NCBI GenBank assembly: GCA_016213105.1
Contig: JACRBN010000016.1
Coordinates: 186,001-250,000 of the forward strand
Source: Chloroflexota bacterium
GTDB taxonomy: Bacteria > Chloroflexota > Anaerolineae > Anaerolineales > Villigracilaceae
DNA length: 64,000 nucleotides
Direction of reading: 5' to 3'
Below the pieces are notes generated by a model. That model had not been told where the DNA came from. It saw only the letters and a list, made by a program, of their open reading frames with translations, and made no database searches. The position numbers and the translations under genes are program-made. Of this stretch, positions 1 through 8,764 are shown in pieces. Every line of letters starts with the position of its first letter. The first letter of the stretch is position 1.

Positions 1-2
1 AC

Positions 3-239
3 AGCGATTTCCACAAGCGGCCCGCCTACGACGGCTCGGACACGTACAACTCGGTGCCGAAATTCATGTGGCTGACCTCGGAATACGTGGCACGCAGCTC
101 CCTAAAGGCGCTGGAACATGGCGGCCTGTATTGCACGCCAAGCCTGCTCTACAAACTGCTCGTGCTGGCGGGCAGGCTGGGGCTGACTCGTTTCGTCAGA
201 GGCTCGATCTTGAAACGTTTGGGACGGGATGGGAAATAA
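3..239 (+). CDS. SDR-family oxidoreductase, C-terminal fragment
   Basis: This is the last 78 codons of a gene that begins before the window. The visible tail starts SDFHKRPAYDG and continues with PKFMWLTSEYVARSSLKALE, then a hydrophobic stretch and a basic end. This pattern matches the C-terminus of DltE/YqjQ-like short-chain dehydrogenases, which reduce or oxidise small carbonyl or hydroxyl substrates with NAD(P). The Rossmann fold and the YxxxK catalytic residues lie upstream and cannot be seen. The stop codon is 7 bases before the preferred start of the thioesterase gene, so the two are probably co-transcribed. The substrate cannot be inferred. Confidence 0.6.
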   Translation, partial: SDFHKRPAYDGSDTYNSVPKFMWLTSEYVARSSLKALEHGGLYCTPSLLYKLLVLAGRLGLTRFVRGSILKRLGRDGK

Positions 240-246
240 GGGAGAA

Positions 247-690
247 ATGAAACGACAACTTCCCTATCACGGTTCGTGTTTCGTGTGCGGCACGGACAAT
301 CCGCACAGCATCGGCATCACCATGTGGGTGGACGATGACGGCGTCATGACCTCGGAGTTCACCCTGAACGACGCCCAGCAGGGTCCGCCCGGCCACGCTC
401 ACGGCGGGGCTTCGGCCGCCATCCTCGACGAGGCGATGGGGCTGGTCGTCTGGGCGGCGGGATTGAAGGTGGCGGCGGTCAACATCGAGATCAACTACCA
501 CAAGCCCGTGCCGCTCGGCCAGCCGCTGACCCTCGAAGCGCGCATCACGGAGCATGACGGACGCAAGGCCTTCTCGACGGGCGAGATCCGCCTGCAGGAT
601 GGGACCGTGGCCGTCAGCGGACGCGGCATCTACGTCATCGCGCCGAAGCTGTTCGAGAAGGTCAAGCATCTCAAACATGAGGCATCCTGA
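247..690 (+). CDS. PaaI-like hotdog-fold thioesterase
   Basis: The protein has 147 residues when started at ATG 247. It carries FVCGTDNPHSIGITM near the N-terminus and a central GHAHGGASAAILDEAMG motif, which is the PaaI/YbgC-type hotdog signature (HGG followed by a catalytic acidic residue). The family hydrolyses acyl-CoA thioesters in the cytoplasm. An in-frame ATG at 229 would overlap the upstream gene; I prefer 247 because GGGAG lies at 240-244, although the spacing is only two bases. The closeness to the upstream oxidoreductase suggests a shared role in lipid or acyl metabolism, but the substrate is unknown. Confidence 0.75.
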   Translation: MKRQLPYHGSCFVCGTDNPHSIGITMWVDDDGVMTSEFTLNDAQQGPPGHAHGGASAAILDEAMGLVVWAAGLKVAAVNIEINYHKPVPLGQPLTLEARITEHDGRKAFSTGEIRLQDGTVAVSGRGIYVIAPKLFEKVKHLKHEAS

Positions 691-713
691 CTTGCTCAAG
701 AGTCAGCGGCTAG

Positions 714-771
714 CTGGCGGATTACAAATCCGCCAGGAGCATAGACCCGCTCAAAAGTCGGGAGACTTTTG
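714..771. repeat. Two adjacent palindromes in the thioesterase-racemase gap
   Basis: The first has arms CTGGCGGATT and AATCCGCCAG around ACA (714-736). The second has arms CAAAAGTC and GACTTTTG around GGGA (752-771). Neither has a clear T-tract. The first closely matches the hairpins at 20471-20489 and 30913-30931. Confidence 0.75.
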
Positions 772-795
772 ACTCCAAATCGCAACGAGGAACCC

Positions 796-1488
796 ATGAA
801 AACCATCGGTCTGATCGGCGGGATGAGCTGGGAATCATCCATCGAGTATTACCGCATCATCAATGAAGAAACGAAGAAACGCCTGGGCGGGCTGCACTCG
901 GCCAAAAGCGTGATGGTCTCGGTGGACTTTGCCGAGATCGAGACCTTGCAGCACGAGGGCCGCTGGGACGAGGCCGGGCGCATCCTGGCGCGGGTGGCGC
1001 AGGATGTGGAGCGCGGCGGCGCGGACCTGCTGGTGCTGTGTACCAATACCATGCACAAGGTCGCCGACCAGATGCAGACAGGCATGCACATTCCGCTGCT
1101 GCACATCGCGGATGCCACCGCGCAGCGCATCCAGGCGGCGGGGCTGACGCGCATCGGCCTGCTGGGCACGCGCTTCACGATGGAGCAGGATTTCTACAAA
1201 GGCCGCCTGATCGAAAAACACGGCCTGGAGGTGCTCACGCCCGACGAGGTCGAGCGTGAGATCGTGCACTGCGTGATCTACGACGAGTTGTGCCTGGGCC
1301 TCATCCAGGACGAGTCGCGCGAAGCCTACAAGCGCATCATGGCGGGCTTGATCGAACGGGGCGCGCAGGGCATCATCCTGGGCTGCACCGAGATCGAACT
1401 GCTCGTCCACGCGCAAGATTGCGCCGTGCCGCTCTTCCCCACCACGCGCATCCACGCCGAGGCGGCGGTGGAGTATGCGTTGAAATAA
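796..1488 (+). CDS. Aspartate/glutamate racemase family protein
   Basis: This 230-residue protein begins [15 protein letters not shown], the typical N-terminus of the Asp/Glu/hydantoin racemase family. Two catalytic cysteines are visible: Cys82 in LCTNTMHK and Cys197 in LGCTEIEL. They act as the acid/base pair for cofactor-independent inversion at the alpha carbon. The length fits aspartate racemase/YgeA. The start at 796 is supported by GAGGAA at 787-792; the longer reading frame from 769 has no such signal. D-amino acid supply for the wall or amino-acid catabolism are both possible. The gene stands alone between palindromic intergenic sequences. Confidence 0.85.
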   Translation: MKTIGLIGGMSWESSIEYYRIINEETKKRLGGLHSAKSVMVSVDFAEIETLQHEGRWDEAGRILARVAQDVERGGADLLVLCTNTMHKVADQMQTGMHIPLLHIADATAQRIQAAGLTRIGLLGTRFTMEQDFYKGRLIEKHGLEVLTPDEVEREIVHCVIYDELCLGLIQDESREAYKRIMAGLIERGAQGIILGCTEIELLVHAQDCAVPLFPTTRIHAEAAVEYALK

Positions 1489-1517
1489 CGTAGGGCGGGA
1501 TAATATCCCGCCCTACG
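1489..1517. repeat. Perfect 29-bp palindrome after the racemase stop
   Basis: The left arm CGTAGGGCGGGATA and its exact complement flank a single central A at 1503. It starts directly after the TAA stop. The core GATAATATC is shared with the palindrome at 19312-19338, although the outer arms differ. No T-tract follows. Confidence 0.8.
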
Positions 1518-1573
1518 CAGGGCTTGCAGCCCCCGTTTCTTCGCGGTACAACTACGGGAAGGAGACTCCCGCG

Positions 1574-4474
1574 ATGAAAACGAATATCCTCTTTAGAATT
1601 CTGGTCGTCCTGCTCCTGCTGAATCTGCCGCTTTCCATTCCAGCCCAGGCACAGGGACAAGCGGACGCGCCCGCCTTTACCGAACTGCGCGATTTCGATT
1701 TCGACTCTCCCACCCAGGGCTGGGTGCTGCTCGACAATCAACTCTTCCGCACCACAGACGGCGGCGCGACCTGGGACGAGGTCACGCCCGCGGCGGCGCA
1801 CATCGCCGCGGTGACCTTCCTCAGCGCGGACGGCTGGGCCGTGCTGACCGAGGCGGCCGAGGGAGGCGCCGCCTATTCCCTGGCGCGGACGCGGGATGCG
1901 GGGGCGACCTGGCAGACCCAGCCCATCACGCTGTTTGCCGCAGAAGACGCGTGGATCCAGCCCAAGTCGATTCGCATCCAATTCAACGACTCCCGACACG
2001 GGACGATTCATATCCAGCACGCGACCAGCGCCAACTTCAACATCCAGTCGGCGTTCGTGACGGAAGATGGCGGCCTGACGTGGAAGCAGGTGGAGGCTGG
2101 CGTGGAAATGCCGCCCGAGCGACAGCCAGAGGAAGCGGACCTCCTTCGACGCGACATGCTGACCGACTCGCTGGGCTGGGCCAAATCGCAGAGCGGGAAC
2201 TGCTCGTTCGGTGATGCAGTTACCAAGTCTGACGCGGACTGCACCCAGGAGACCCGTCTCGTCAAGACGACCGATGGCGGGAAGAGTTGGCAGACCGTCC
2301 CCCTCCCTCAGACCGCGAATGGAATTCTCGAACGACACGTGACCCAAAGCGAAACGAACATTCCCCAGCCAGGCCTGGCTTATACCCAGATCTGGGTCGG
2401 GCAGGGCGTGGACATCTGCGAAATTCCCAACCTGGGCAAACTGCAAGCCTGGTGGAGCAACAGTCCATACACGGCCGTCAACCTGTATATCGGCGGGGAC
2501 GCGCGCGCCTGCGACAACGTCAACCTGTCCAAATCCTTTTTGGTGCAACTGAACCAGCAGGGCTGGAAATTCATCCCCACCTGGGTCGGACCGCAGGCCG
2601 CCTGCACGGGCTATTCGGTGCGCATGAGCTACGATCCCGTCACGGCCTACCTGCAAGGCATCAGCGAAGCCAACGATGCGCTGACGGTCGCTGCCCAATT
2701 GGGGCTGACCGAGGCCGACCAAACGGGCACGGTCATTTATTACGACCTGGAAGCCTACGACACCAGCAACACCGCCTGCAAGAATGCAGCTCTGGCATTC
2801 ATCAAGGGCTGGACCGACCAGATGGAAGCTGCGGGGGACGTCTCGGCCCTGTATGGCGCTTCGTGCGCCTCGGCCCTGACGGACGTCGGCAATTTGGCGA
2901 ATCCGCCCGATGCGATCTGGATCGCCAACTGGTATTTCAACTACGAATACAATCCCAGCGCCACGGTCTGGAACACGGCCTGCCTGTCCAACAGCTATTG
3001 GCCCAACCACCAGCGCATCCGCCAGTACACGGGCGGACACACCGAGACCTGGGGCGGAATCGCCATCGGCGTGGACAGCAACGTGTTGGACGGCGTGGTG
3101 GCCGTTCCCGCACAGGGCCTGGTCAGCGATGCGTTCGCGAGCGCGTCGGTCATTTCCACCACGCCCTACGTGGACGCGCAAGTCATCGGCGCGGCCACGA
3201 GCGAGGCCAATGATCCCATCCTGCCGTGCAGCGCGGGACAGGGTCACAACTCGGTCTGGTATCGCTTCACGCCCACCTCCAGCGAGCGGATGCTGATCCG
3301 CACGCTGGGCAGCACGTATGACACCATCCTGGCAGTGTGGACCGGCTCGGCGGGCAGCCTGACCAATCAGGCGTGTAACGATAACTTTAACGGCCAGCAG
3401 GCCGAGGTCCAGGTGGATGTGGTCGCGGGGACAACCTACTTTATCGAGGCCGCCAGCCCGTCCGCCGTCGGCGCGGGCACGCTGGTCATTTCCGTCTTCC
3501 AGCCCGCGCAGGACGATTTCAACGGCGCAAAAGTCCTCGCGCCCAAACCCTCCACCGCCAGCTTGAACACCACCACGACAGGCGTCTCCAACGATGATCC
3601 CGCCGCGCCGGGGTGTGGCCTCGCGCCCGGGTCGAACTCGGTCTGGTACAAGTTCACGCCCGCGGCCAGCGGCCCCGTTTCGCTGGACACCTTCTCCAGC
3701 AATTACGACACCTACATCGCGGTGTGGAGCGGCGCGCGCGGCAGCCTGAGCGTAGTGGCCTGCAACGACGATATGGCGGGCGGGCAGCAGTCGCAGGTGG
3801 ATTTGTCGCTGACGAGCGGCGCGACGTATTACATTGAGGTGGCGCAATACAACGGGACGGTCTCCGCTCCCCAGGCGGTCGGCGGCGGGACACTGAAGCT
3901 GCACCTGACCAGTTTCCACGACGTGCCTGGCACGCACTGGGCCTGGAGTTGGATCGAGACGCTGGCCGCCAACGCCATCACAGGCGGATGCGGGACCGAG
4001 CCCATGTCGTATTGCCCCAACAACGGGGTGACGCGCGCCCAGATGGCGGTCTTCCTCGAACGCGGCATGCACGGACCAGCCTTCAATCCGCCCGAAGCGA
4101 CGGGCGCGATCTTCCTCGACATCCCCGCCGACCATTGGGCGGGCGGCTGGATCGAACAGCTCGCGACGGACGGCGTGACAGGCGGCTGCGGAAACGGCAA
4201 CTACTGCCCCGGCCAGATCGTCACGCGCGCGCAGATGGCGGTCTTCCTGCTGCGGGCGAAGCACGGTCCCGACTACCTGCCGCCCGACGTCGGCGCGGAA
4301 ACAGGTTTCGCGGATGTGGCGGTCGATTTCTGGGCCGCAGCCTGGATCAAGCAACTGGCGGCTGAAGGCATCACGGGCGGCTGTGACGCGGAGAATTACT
4401 GCCCCGGGGACCCGGTCACACGCGCGCAGATGGCCGTCTTCCTGACCACAACCTTCAACCTGGCGCTGCCGTAG
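1574..4474 (+). CDS. SLH surface protein with DUF1906 glycosidase-like domain
   Basis: The 966-residue exported protein starts with a signal peptide ending near AQAQG. Next come YCF48/BNR-like repeats with [10 protein letters not shown] motifs (about residues 35-250). A DUF1906 (Rv2525c-type glycoside-hydrolase-like) domain follows at about 270-512, starting [12 protein letters not shown] and holding the YYDLEAY acidic strand. Two PPC-like beta domains (515-645 and 645-780) share NSVWY[RK]FTP and YDTxxAVW motifs. Three SLH domains fill 781-966 and would tether it to the wall polymer. The ribosome-binding site GGAAGGAGA lies at 1557-1565. Each SLH copy has a Cys pair (GGC...YCP). It is probably a peptidoglycan- or polysaccharide-acting surface enzyme; activity is not proven. 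Confidence 0.85.
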   Translation: MKTNILFRILVVLLLLNLPLSIPAQAQGQADAPAFTELRDFDFDSPTQGWVLLDNQLFRTTDGGATWDEVTPAAAHIAAVTFLSADGWAVLTEAAEGGAAYSLARTRDAGATWQTQPITLFAAEDAWIQPKSIRIQFNDSRHGTIHIQHATSANFNIQSAFVTEDGGLTWKQVEAGVEMPPERQPEEADLLRRDMLTDSLGWAKSQSGNCSFGDAVTKSDADCTQETRLVKTTDGGKSWQTVPLPQTANGILERHVTQSETNIPQPGLAYTQIWVGQGVDICEIPNLGKLQAWWSNSPYTAVNLYIGGDARACDNVNLSKSFLVQLNQQGWKFIPTWVGPQAACTGYSVRMSYDPVTAYLQGISEANDALTVAAQLGLTEADQTGTVIYYDLEAYDTSNTACKNAALAFIKGWTDQMEAAGDVSALYGASCASALTDVGNLANPPDAIWIANWYFNYEYNPSATVWNTACLSNSYWPNHQRIRQYTGGHTETWGGIAIGVDSNVLDGVVAVPAQGLVSDAFASASVISTTPYVDAQVIGAATSEANDPILPCSAGQGHNSVWYRFTPTSSERMLIRTLGSTYDTILAVWTGSAGSLTNQACNDNFNGQQAEVQVDVVAGTTYFIEAASPSAVGAGTLVISVFQPAQDDFNGAKVLAPKPSTASLNTTTTGVSNDDPAAPGCGLAPGSNSVWYKFTPAASGPVSLDTFSSNYDTYIAVWSGARGSLSVVACNDDMAGGQQSQVDLSLTSGATYYIEVAQYNGTVSAPQAVGGGTLKLHLTSFHDVPGTHWAWSWIETLAANAITGGCGTEPMSYCPNNGVTRAQMAVFLERGMHGPAFNPPEATGAIFLDIPADHWAGGWIEQLATDGVTGGCGNGNYCPGQIVTRAQMAVFLLRAKHGPDYLPPDVGAETGFADVAVDFWAAAWIKQLAAEGITGGCDAENYCPGDPVTRAQMAVFLTTTFNLALP

Positions 4475-4527
4475 GCGGAACAAAGCCTGGCCCGACCGCG
4501 TCTGATGGAAAATCTCAAGGAGTTCCC

Positions 4528-4986
4528 ATGCTGCGTAAAACCCTTCCCGTGCTTCTTCTACTCGCCCTGCTGGCCGCCTGCGCCCCGCAAGCCGCCTCTC
4601 CTGCACCCGACCAGCCCACGAACAACGAAACGCCCACTTCCCCTGACGCCGTCGATTACCTCCCCCAACCCGCCGACAGCGCCCTGACCCGCGACGGGGC
4701 CAGCCTCGATTCGTATCAACTGCTCACCCTGGAAAGCTACCCCCTGCAATTCAACCTGACGCTGACAGGCAGCCTGCCCACGCCCTGCCACCAACTGCGC
4801 GTGGCGGTCAGCCCACCCAATGCGGGGAACAAGATTGCCGTGGAGGTTTACTCCGTGGTCGACCCGAACGCCGTCTGCGCCCAAGTGATCCAACCCTTCG
4901 AGGTCAGCGTGCCGCTGGGCAGCTTCCCCTCGGGACACTACTTCCTGCACATCAACGGAAACCAGGCCACCGAGTTCGACGCATAA
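4528..4986 (+). CDS. Small lipoprotein of unknown function
   Basis: The 152-residue protein begins with a lipoprotein signal whose lipobox is LLAAC (Cys18), then a Pro/Ser/Thr-rich linker. The C-terminal half (about 60-152) looks like an all-beta domain with two cysteines (PCHQL and AVCAQ) that could form a disulfide. AAGGAG at 4517-4522 supports the start. It follows the SLH protein by 53 bases and may be co-transcribed. It resembles no enzyme I recognise; a wall- or membrane-attached accessory role is a guess. Confidence 0.65.
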   Translation: MLRKTLPVLLLLALLAACAPQAASPAPDQPTNNETPTSPDAVDYLPQPADSALTRDGASLDSYQLLTLESYPLQFNLTLTGSLPTPCHQLRVAVSPPNAGNKIAVEVYSVVDPNAVCAQVIQPFEVSVPLGSFPSGHYFLHINGNQATEFDA

Positions 4987-4989
4987 AAA

Positions 4990-5075
4990 AGCGGAAGGCA
5001 GTGACTAATTCTCTGCTTTCTGCCTTCCACTTTCTGCCTTCTGCCTTCCGCTCTCTGCTTTCCGCCTTCTGCTTT
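4990..5075. repeat. Low-complexity CTGCCTTC-type repeat with inverted ends
   Basis: The segment 5012-5075 is built of tandem variants of TTCTGCCTTC and CTCTGCTTTC. The left edge AGCGGAAGGCAG (4990-5001) is complementary to CTGCCTTCCGCT (5041-5052), so the stretch can fold. It fills the gap between the lipoprotein and the convergent ybaK. Confidence 0.6.
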
Positions 5076-5078
5076 TCC

Positions 5079-5570
5079 CTACTCCTCCCTGCTCACCTTT
5101 CCCAGCCTCGCATTCGTCAACCTGACCAGGTCATCCACCCGCAGATGAATATCCAATCCGCGCTGGCCGCCCGAGATGTAGATGCGTTCGTACTTCTGCG
5201 CCGCATCATCGATCACCACCTGGAAACCTTTGTTGATCAATGCCAGCGGGGAGATGCCGCCCGCCTGTAAGCCCGTCAGCTGTTCGGCCTCGCGCTCGGT
5301 CGGCAGGGTGACCTTCTTCTCGCCCAGGAAGGCCGCCAGCAGTTTCAAGTCCACGGCGGAGGGGCCGGGCACGGCTACCAGCAGCGGCTTCCTCGGTTTG
5401 TCGCGGGTGATGACGATGGTCTTGAAGACCTGTTCGGGCGGGACGTTCATCAACTGCGCCACCTCCACCGCGCCCATTTTTTCGGCGGGGAATTCGTGCG
5501 CTTCGTAGGGAATCTTGCGGGAATCGAGCAAACGGGTCACATTGTTGGTGATAGGCATCTTGACATCCAT
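5079..5570 (-). CDS. ybaK: YbaK/EbsC aminoacyl-tRNA deacylase
   Basis: The 163-residue protein matches the YbaK family across its length: LDSRKIPYEAHEF at the N-terminus, VFKTIVI with the catalytic-type Lys50, and GGISPLALINKG in the C-terminal half. The family clears mischarged Cys-tRNA(Pro) after prolyl-tRNA synthetase errors. The start at 5570 lies directly beside a divergent AT-rich promoter; a second ATG at 5558 is possible because no clear ribosome-binding site decides between them. Confidence 0.85.
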   Translation of the reverse strand: MDVKMPITNNVTRLLDSRKIPYEAHEFPAEKMGAVEVAQLMNVPPEQVFKTIVITRDKPRKPLLVAVPGPSAVDLKLLAAFLGEKKVTLPTEREAEQLTGLQAGGISPLALINKGFQVVIDDAAQKYERIYISGGQRGLDIHLRVDDLVRLTNARLGKVSREE

Positions 5571-5572
5571 GC

Positions 5573-5579
5573 TATACTA
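5573..5579. promoter_or_regulatory. Overlapping divergent -10 elements
   Basis: The plus strand reads TATACT at 5573-5578 and the minus strand TAGTAT at 5579-5574. Both are plausible -10 hexamers, for the cyclic-nucleotide-binding gene and for ybaK. Convincing -35 elements are not visible. Confidence 0.4.
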
Positions 5580-5615
5580 ATTTCAGTAATTTTATCCCAA
5601 TCCACGGAGGTCACG

Positions 5616-6068
5616 ATGATCACAAAGGAATTTTTAGGCGAGTTCGAGTTGTTCAAGGGTATCCCTGAATCCGTTTTGCATGAGATCGCCGGCATCTGCC
5701 AGGAGATTTCGGTCAAGGGCGGGGATGTCGTTTTTCGCGAGGGTGAAAAGGCGGACCTGCTGCACCTGCTCGTCAAGGGCAGCATCGCCCTGCGAGTCAA
5801 ACTGACCTCGCGCCCCGAACACGTGACCGTCAGCATCGTCGCCCGTCCGCATCAGACGCTCGGCTGGTCGGGCGTGGTTAAGCCCTTCCATTACACCGCC
5901 ACCGCTTTTTGCGAAGAGGACAGCCAGTTGATCGCCATCCCCGCCCAGGGATTCCTCGACATCCTTGCCAAACACCCCGAGGCGGGCTATGCCATCATGC
6001 TGCGCATCACCGAGATCATCTCGGATCGCCTGCGCAACAGCCGCCAGGCGCTTTTGAAAACCATGTGA
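5616..6068 (+). CDS. Cyclic-nucleotide-binding (cNMP) domain protein
   Basis: The 150-residue protein is essentially one cNMP-binding beta-barrel: FELFKGIPESVLHEIA, VFREGEKADLLHLLVKGSI, then a late helix ending MLRITEIISDRLRN. No DNA-binding helix-turn-helix follows, so it is not a complete CRP/FNR regulator. It more likely acts as a small sensor or a partner of another protein. The start at 5616 is set by GGAGG at 5605-5609; the longer frame starting at 5496 runs into ybaK and is rejected. The next gene begins 8 bases downstream, suggesting an operon. Confidence 0.75.
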   Translation: MITKEFLGEFELFKGIPESVLHEIAGICQEISVKGGDVVFREGEKADLLHLLVKGSIALRVKLTSRPEHVTVSIVARPHQTLGWSGVVKPFHYTATAFCEEDSQLIAIPAQGFLDILAKHPEAGYAIMLRITEIISDRLRNSRQALLKTM

Positions 6069-6076
6069 GGTGAACC

Positions 6077-6427
6077 ATGCCCACCAACCAGGAACAGGAA
6101 CGGCTCAGGCGGCTGCGCGAACGCCAACTGACCGACCGTGATCCCTTGGTCAAACAGCGGAAGGTCCAACGCACGACCGCTGTCCGCACGCGCAAAGCGA
6201 TGCGCTCCTTCTCTTTCAAGGAAAGCCTGTCCGCCATTCCCCAAGTGTGGAAGGGCGCCTTCATCGGCCTGCTCGTGGGACTGGTGGTGGTCTTCGTCCT
6301 GCCGCTGCTGTGGGCCTCGCCCTACGCCCTGCTGGTCGGCATTGGTGTGACGATGATCTGCATGATCTTCGGCGTCATCACCGGCAACGCCCTCGACCTG
6401 CGCGACAACATCAAGAAGGATTTGTAG
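6077..6427 (+). CDS. Small basic membrane protein
   Basis: The 116-residue protein has a highly charged, basic N-terminal half (about 1-55) followed by two hydrophobic helices (about 60-80 and 84-105) and a short charged tail. It sits 8 bases after the cNMP-binding gene with a GAGGTG ribosome-binding site, so the two are probably translated together. It may anchor or receive a signal from the cNMP protein at the membrane; this is inference only. No family recognised. Confidence 0.65.
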   Translation: MPTNQEQERLRRLRERQLTDRDPLVKQRKVQRTTAVRTRKAMRSFSFKESLSAIPQVWKGAFIGLLVGLVVVFVLPLLWASPYALLVGIGVTMICMIFGVITGNALDLRDNIKKDL

Positions 6428-6437
6428 GTGAATCCGT

Positions 6438-6460
6438 GGGGCGGAATGGCATTCCGCCCC
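6438..6460. repeat. Perfect 23-bp palindrome upstream of rel
   Basis: Arms GGGGCGGAATG and CATTCCGCCCC flank a single G at 6449. The centre ATGGCAT is shared with the palindromes at 13728 and 38393. Confidence 0.75.
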
Positions 6461-6471
6461 GCCAGGCGTAG

Positions 6472-6477
6472 TAAAAT
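6472..6477 (+). promoter_or_regulatory. -10 element TAAAAT, possibly giving leaderless rel mRNA
   Basis: TAAAAT ends 6 bases before the ATG of rel, and no Shine-Dalgarno sequence is present. A start of transcription at or next to the A of the ATG would give a leaderless message. Confidence 0.45.
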
Positions 6478-6483
6478 ACACGG

Positions 6484-8703
6484 ATGAAAAACTCCACCGC
6501 CGCCATCCCGCTCGAAAAACTCCTGGATCAGTTGCCCGAGAACTACAGCCTCGCCGACCGCGAACTGGTGCAGCGCGCCTTTCGGGTGGCGGAGGAAGCC
6601 CATCGCGAGCAGAAGCGCGCCTCGGGTGAGCCGTACATCAACCACTGCCTGTCCGTCGCCAGCATCCTGGCCGAAATGCGCGTCCCGCCCGAAGTCATTG
6701 CGGCGGGACTTTTACATGATACCGTGGAGGATACGACCGTAACGCTGGATGACCTGCGCCGCGACTTTGGCGACACCATCGCCAGCCTGGTCGACGGCGT
6801 GACCAAGCTCACCAATCTGCCGCGCGTCTCCCGAGGCGACCAGCACGCCGAGAAGGACAACGGCGACGACAACGGCGCAGCCCCGCAGCCCCCCGCCCTG
6901 GGCCGCCGCGCCGATCTGGTCTCCGAGACGCTGCGCAAGACCTTCCTGGCCATGGGTGACGACGTGCGCGTGGTGCTGATCAAACTGGCCGACCGCCTGC
7001 ACAACATGCGCACCCTGGGCTACATGCCCGAGCACAAGCGCAAGCGCATCGCCCAGGAAACACTCGAGATCTTCGCGCCGCTCACCAACCGCCTGGGCAT
7101 CTGGCAGATCAAGTGGGAACTGGAAGACCTGGCTTTTCGATACGTCAACCCCGAGAAATACAAGGAAATCGCCGAGCAACTGGCCGAGCGCCGTCCCGAC
7201 CGCGAGGCGCAGATCGAAACGATCAAGGCCAACCTGATCGAATTGCTGGCCCACAACAACATCAAGGTGGAAATCAGCGGGCGCCCCAAACACATCTACT
7301 CCATTTACAAGAAGATGGCCAAGAAGGGCAAACCCTTCGACCTGGTGCGGGATGTGCGCGCCGTGCGCCTGCTGGTGCCCGACGTGCCCTCCTGCTACGC
7401 CGCCCTGGGCGTGATCCACACCCACTGGCGGCCCATCCCCGGCGAGTTCGACGACTACATCGCCGCCCCCAAGGACAACTTCTACCAATCCCTGCACACC
7501 GCAGTCATCTACGACGACAAGCGTCCGCTCGAAGTGCAGATCCGCACCCAGGAGATGCACCAAAGCGCGGAATACGGCATCGCCGCGCACTGGCGCTACA
7601 AGGAAGGCGCCAAGCATTCGGACAAGCATTTCGAACAGCGCGTCAACTGGCTGCGCAACATGATGGAATGGCGCTCGGACGTGAAGGATGCGGCCGAGTT
7701 CGTCGAGTCGATGCGCACTGACGTGTTCCAGGACCGCGTCTACGTCTTCACCCCCCGCGGCGACATCATCGACCTGCCCGCTGGCTCCACCCCGCTCGAC
7801 TTCGCCTACCACGTCCACACCGACATCGGCCACCGCTGCCGCGGCGCGCGCATCAACGGGAAATTGATTCCGTTATATCAGGAACTGAAGACGGGCGACC
7901 AGGTCGAGATCCTCACCGCCAAACGCGGCGGCCCCAGCCGCGACTGGCTCAACAACAACCTCGGGCTGGTCAAGACCCAGCGCGCCAAGTCCAAGATCCG
8001 CGTGTGGTTCAACAAACAGGAAGACGAGCAGAACCTGGCCCAGGGCCGCGATTCGCTCGAACGCGAGATAACGCGCCTGGGCATCGGCGAGATCAATTTC
8101 GAGAAGATGGCGCGTTCGCTCGGCTTCAAGGTCCCCGATGAAATGTTCATCGCGCTCGGCACGGGCGATCTCTCGGTCAGCCGCATCATTAAGGAATTCT
8201 CCGAGGACACCGCCAACGCCGACATCCTGGCCGCCACCGCTCCCGCCAGCGAAGCCACCTCCACCGACGCCGTGGAAGTGGTGGGGCTCAAGGGCCTGCT
8301 CTCCTCGGTGGCGCGCTGCTGCAACCCCACGCCCGGCGACCAGATCGTGGGCTACATCACGCGCGGGCGCGGCGCCACCATCCACCGCCAGGACTGTCCC
8401 AACATCCTGCGGCTGAAGGACCGCGAACGCCTGCTGCAAGTCGGCTGGGGCCGCTCCGAGCGCACCTACCCCGTGCCCATCGAAATCAAGGCCTACGACC
8501 GCCAGGGCCTGATGGGCGACATCTCCAACCTGCTGGACGGAGAAAACGTCAACATCGTGGATGTGACCGTCAAGGTCAACCGCAGCCTGGCCGACCTGCA
8601 CCTGATCGTGGAAGTGCGCGACCTGGAGCAGCTCAGCCGCATCCTGACCCGCATCGAAAACCTGCCCAACGTCATGGAAGCGCAGCGGACGAACCCGGGT
8701 TGA
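6484..8703 (+). CDS. rel: Bifunctional (p)ppGpp synthetase/hydrolase
   Basis: The 739-residue protein has the full long-RSH layout. The hydrolase HD domain (about 25-180) keeps His54, His78-Asp79 and IKLADRLHNMRTL. The synthetase domain (about 260-370) has KDNFYQSLHTAV and EVQIRTQEMHQSAEYG. A TGS domain starts near 417, a Cys-containing zinc-finger domain (ARCCNPTPGD) near 613, and an ACT domain fills 662-735. Both active sites look intact, so it should make and degrade the stringent-response alarmone. A Gly/Asp/Pro-rich insert of about 30 residues lies near residue 120 inside the hydrolase region. It is followed by a strong terminator. Confidence 0.93.
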   Translation: MKNSTAAIPLEKLLDQLPENYSLADRELVQRAFRVAEEAHREQKRASGEPYINHCLSVASILAEMRVPPEVIAAGLLHDTVEDTTVTLDDLRRDFGDTIASLVDGVTKLTNLPRVSRGDQHAEKDNGDDNGAAPQPPALGRRADLVSETLRKTFLAMGDDVRVVLIKLADRLHNMRTLGYMPEHKRKRIAQETLEIFAPLTNRLGIWQIKWELEDLAFRYVNPEKYKEIAEQLAERRPDREAQIETIKANLIELLAHNNIKVEISGRPKHIYSIYKKMAKKGKPFDLVRDVRAVRLLVPDVPSCYAALGVIHTHWRPIPGEFDDYIAAPKDNFYQSLHTAVIYDDKRPLEVQIRTQEMHQSAEYGIAAHWRYKEGAKHSDKHFEQRVNWLRNMMEWRSDVKDAAEFVESMRTDVFQDRVYVFTPRGDIIDLPAGSTPLDFAYHVHTDIGHRCRGARINGKLIPLYQELKTGDQVEILTAKRGGPSRDWLNNNLGLVKTQRAKSKIRVWFNKQEDEQNLAQGRDSLEREITRLGIGEINFEKMARSLGFKVPDEMFIALGTGDLSVSRIIKEFSEDTANADILAATAPASEATSTDAVEVVGLKGLLSSVARCCNPTPGDQIVGYITRGRGATIHRQDCPNILRLKDRERLLQVGWGRSERTYPVPIEIKAYDRQGLMGDISNLLDGENVNIVDVTVKVNRSLADLHLIVEVRDLEQLSRILTRIENLPNVMEAQRTNPG

Positions 8704-8711
8704 AAATCAAA

Positions 8712-8744
8712 GAAACCGCCTGAAAAATTCAGGCGGTTTCTTTT
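8712..8744. terminator. Bidirectional intrinsic terminator
   Basis: Stem GAAACCGCCTGAA / TTCAGGCGGTTTC with loop AAA, followed by TTTT on the plus strand and flanked by A residues that serve the minus strand. It separates rel from the convergent surface-protein gene. Confidence 0.85.
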
Positions 8745-8764
8745 GAACTCAATCCATGTCTGTA

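Noticed and set aside
1373-4606. Minus-strand open frame of 1077 codons opposite the SLH/DUF1906 gene
   Set aside because: It is a shadow of the plus-strand gene: low-complexity Arg/Gly/Val composition, no domain, and the opposite strand has signal peptide, known domains and a ribosome-binding site.
4990-5075. Possible CRISPR or regulatory array of CTGCCTTC units
   Set aside because: Units are short, irregular and without spacers; it is low-complexity intergenic sequence.
5496-5615. N-terminal extension of the cNMP-binding protein
   Set aside because: It overlaps ybaK and the divergent promoter; GGAGG before ATG 5616 sets the start.
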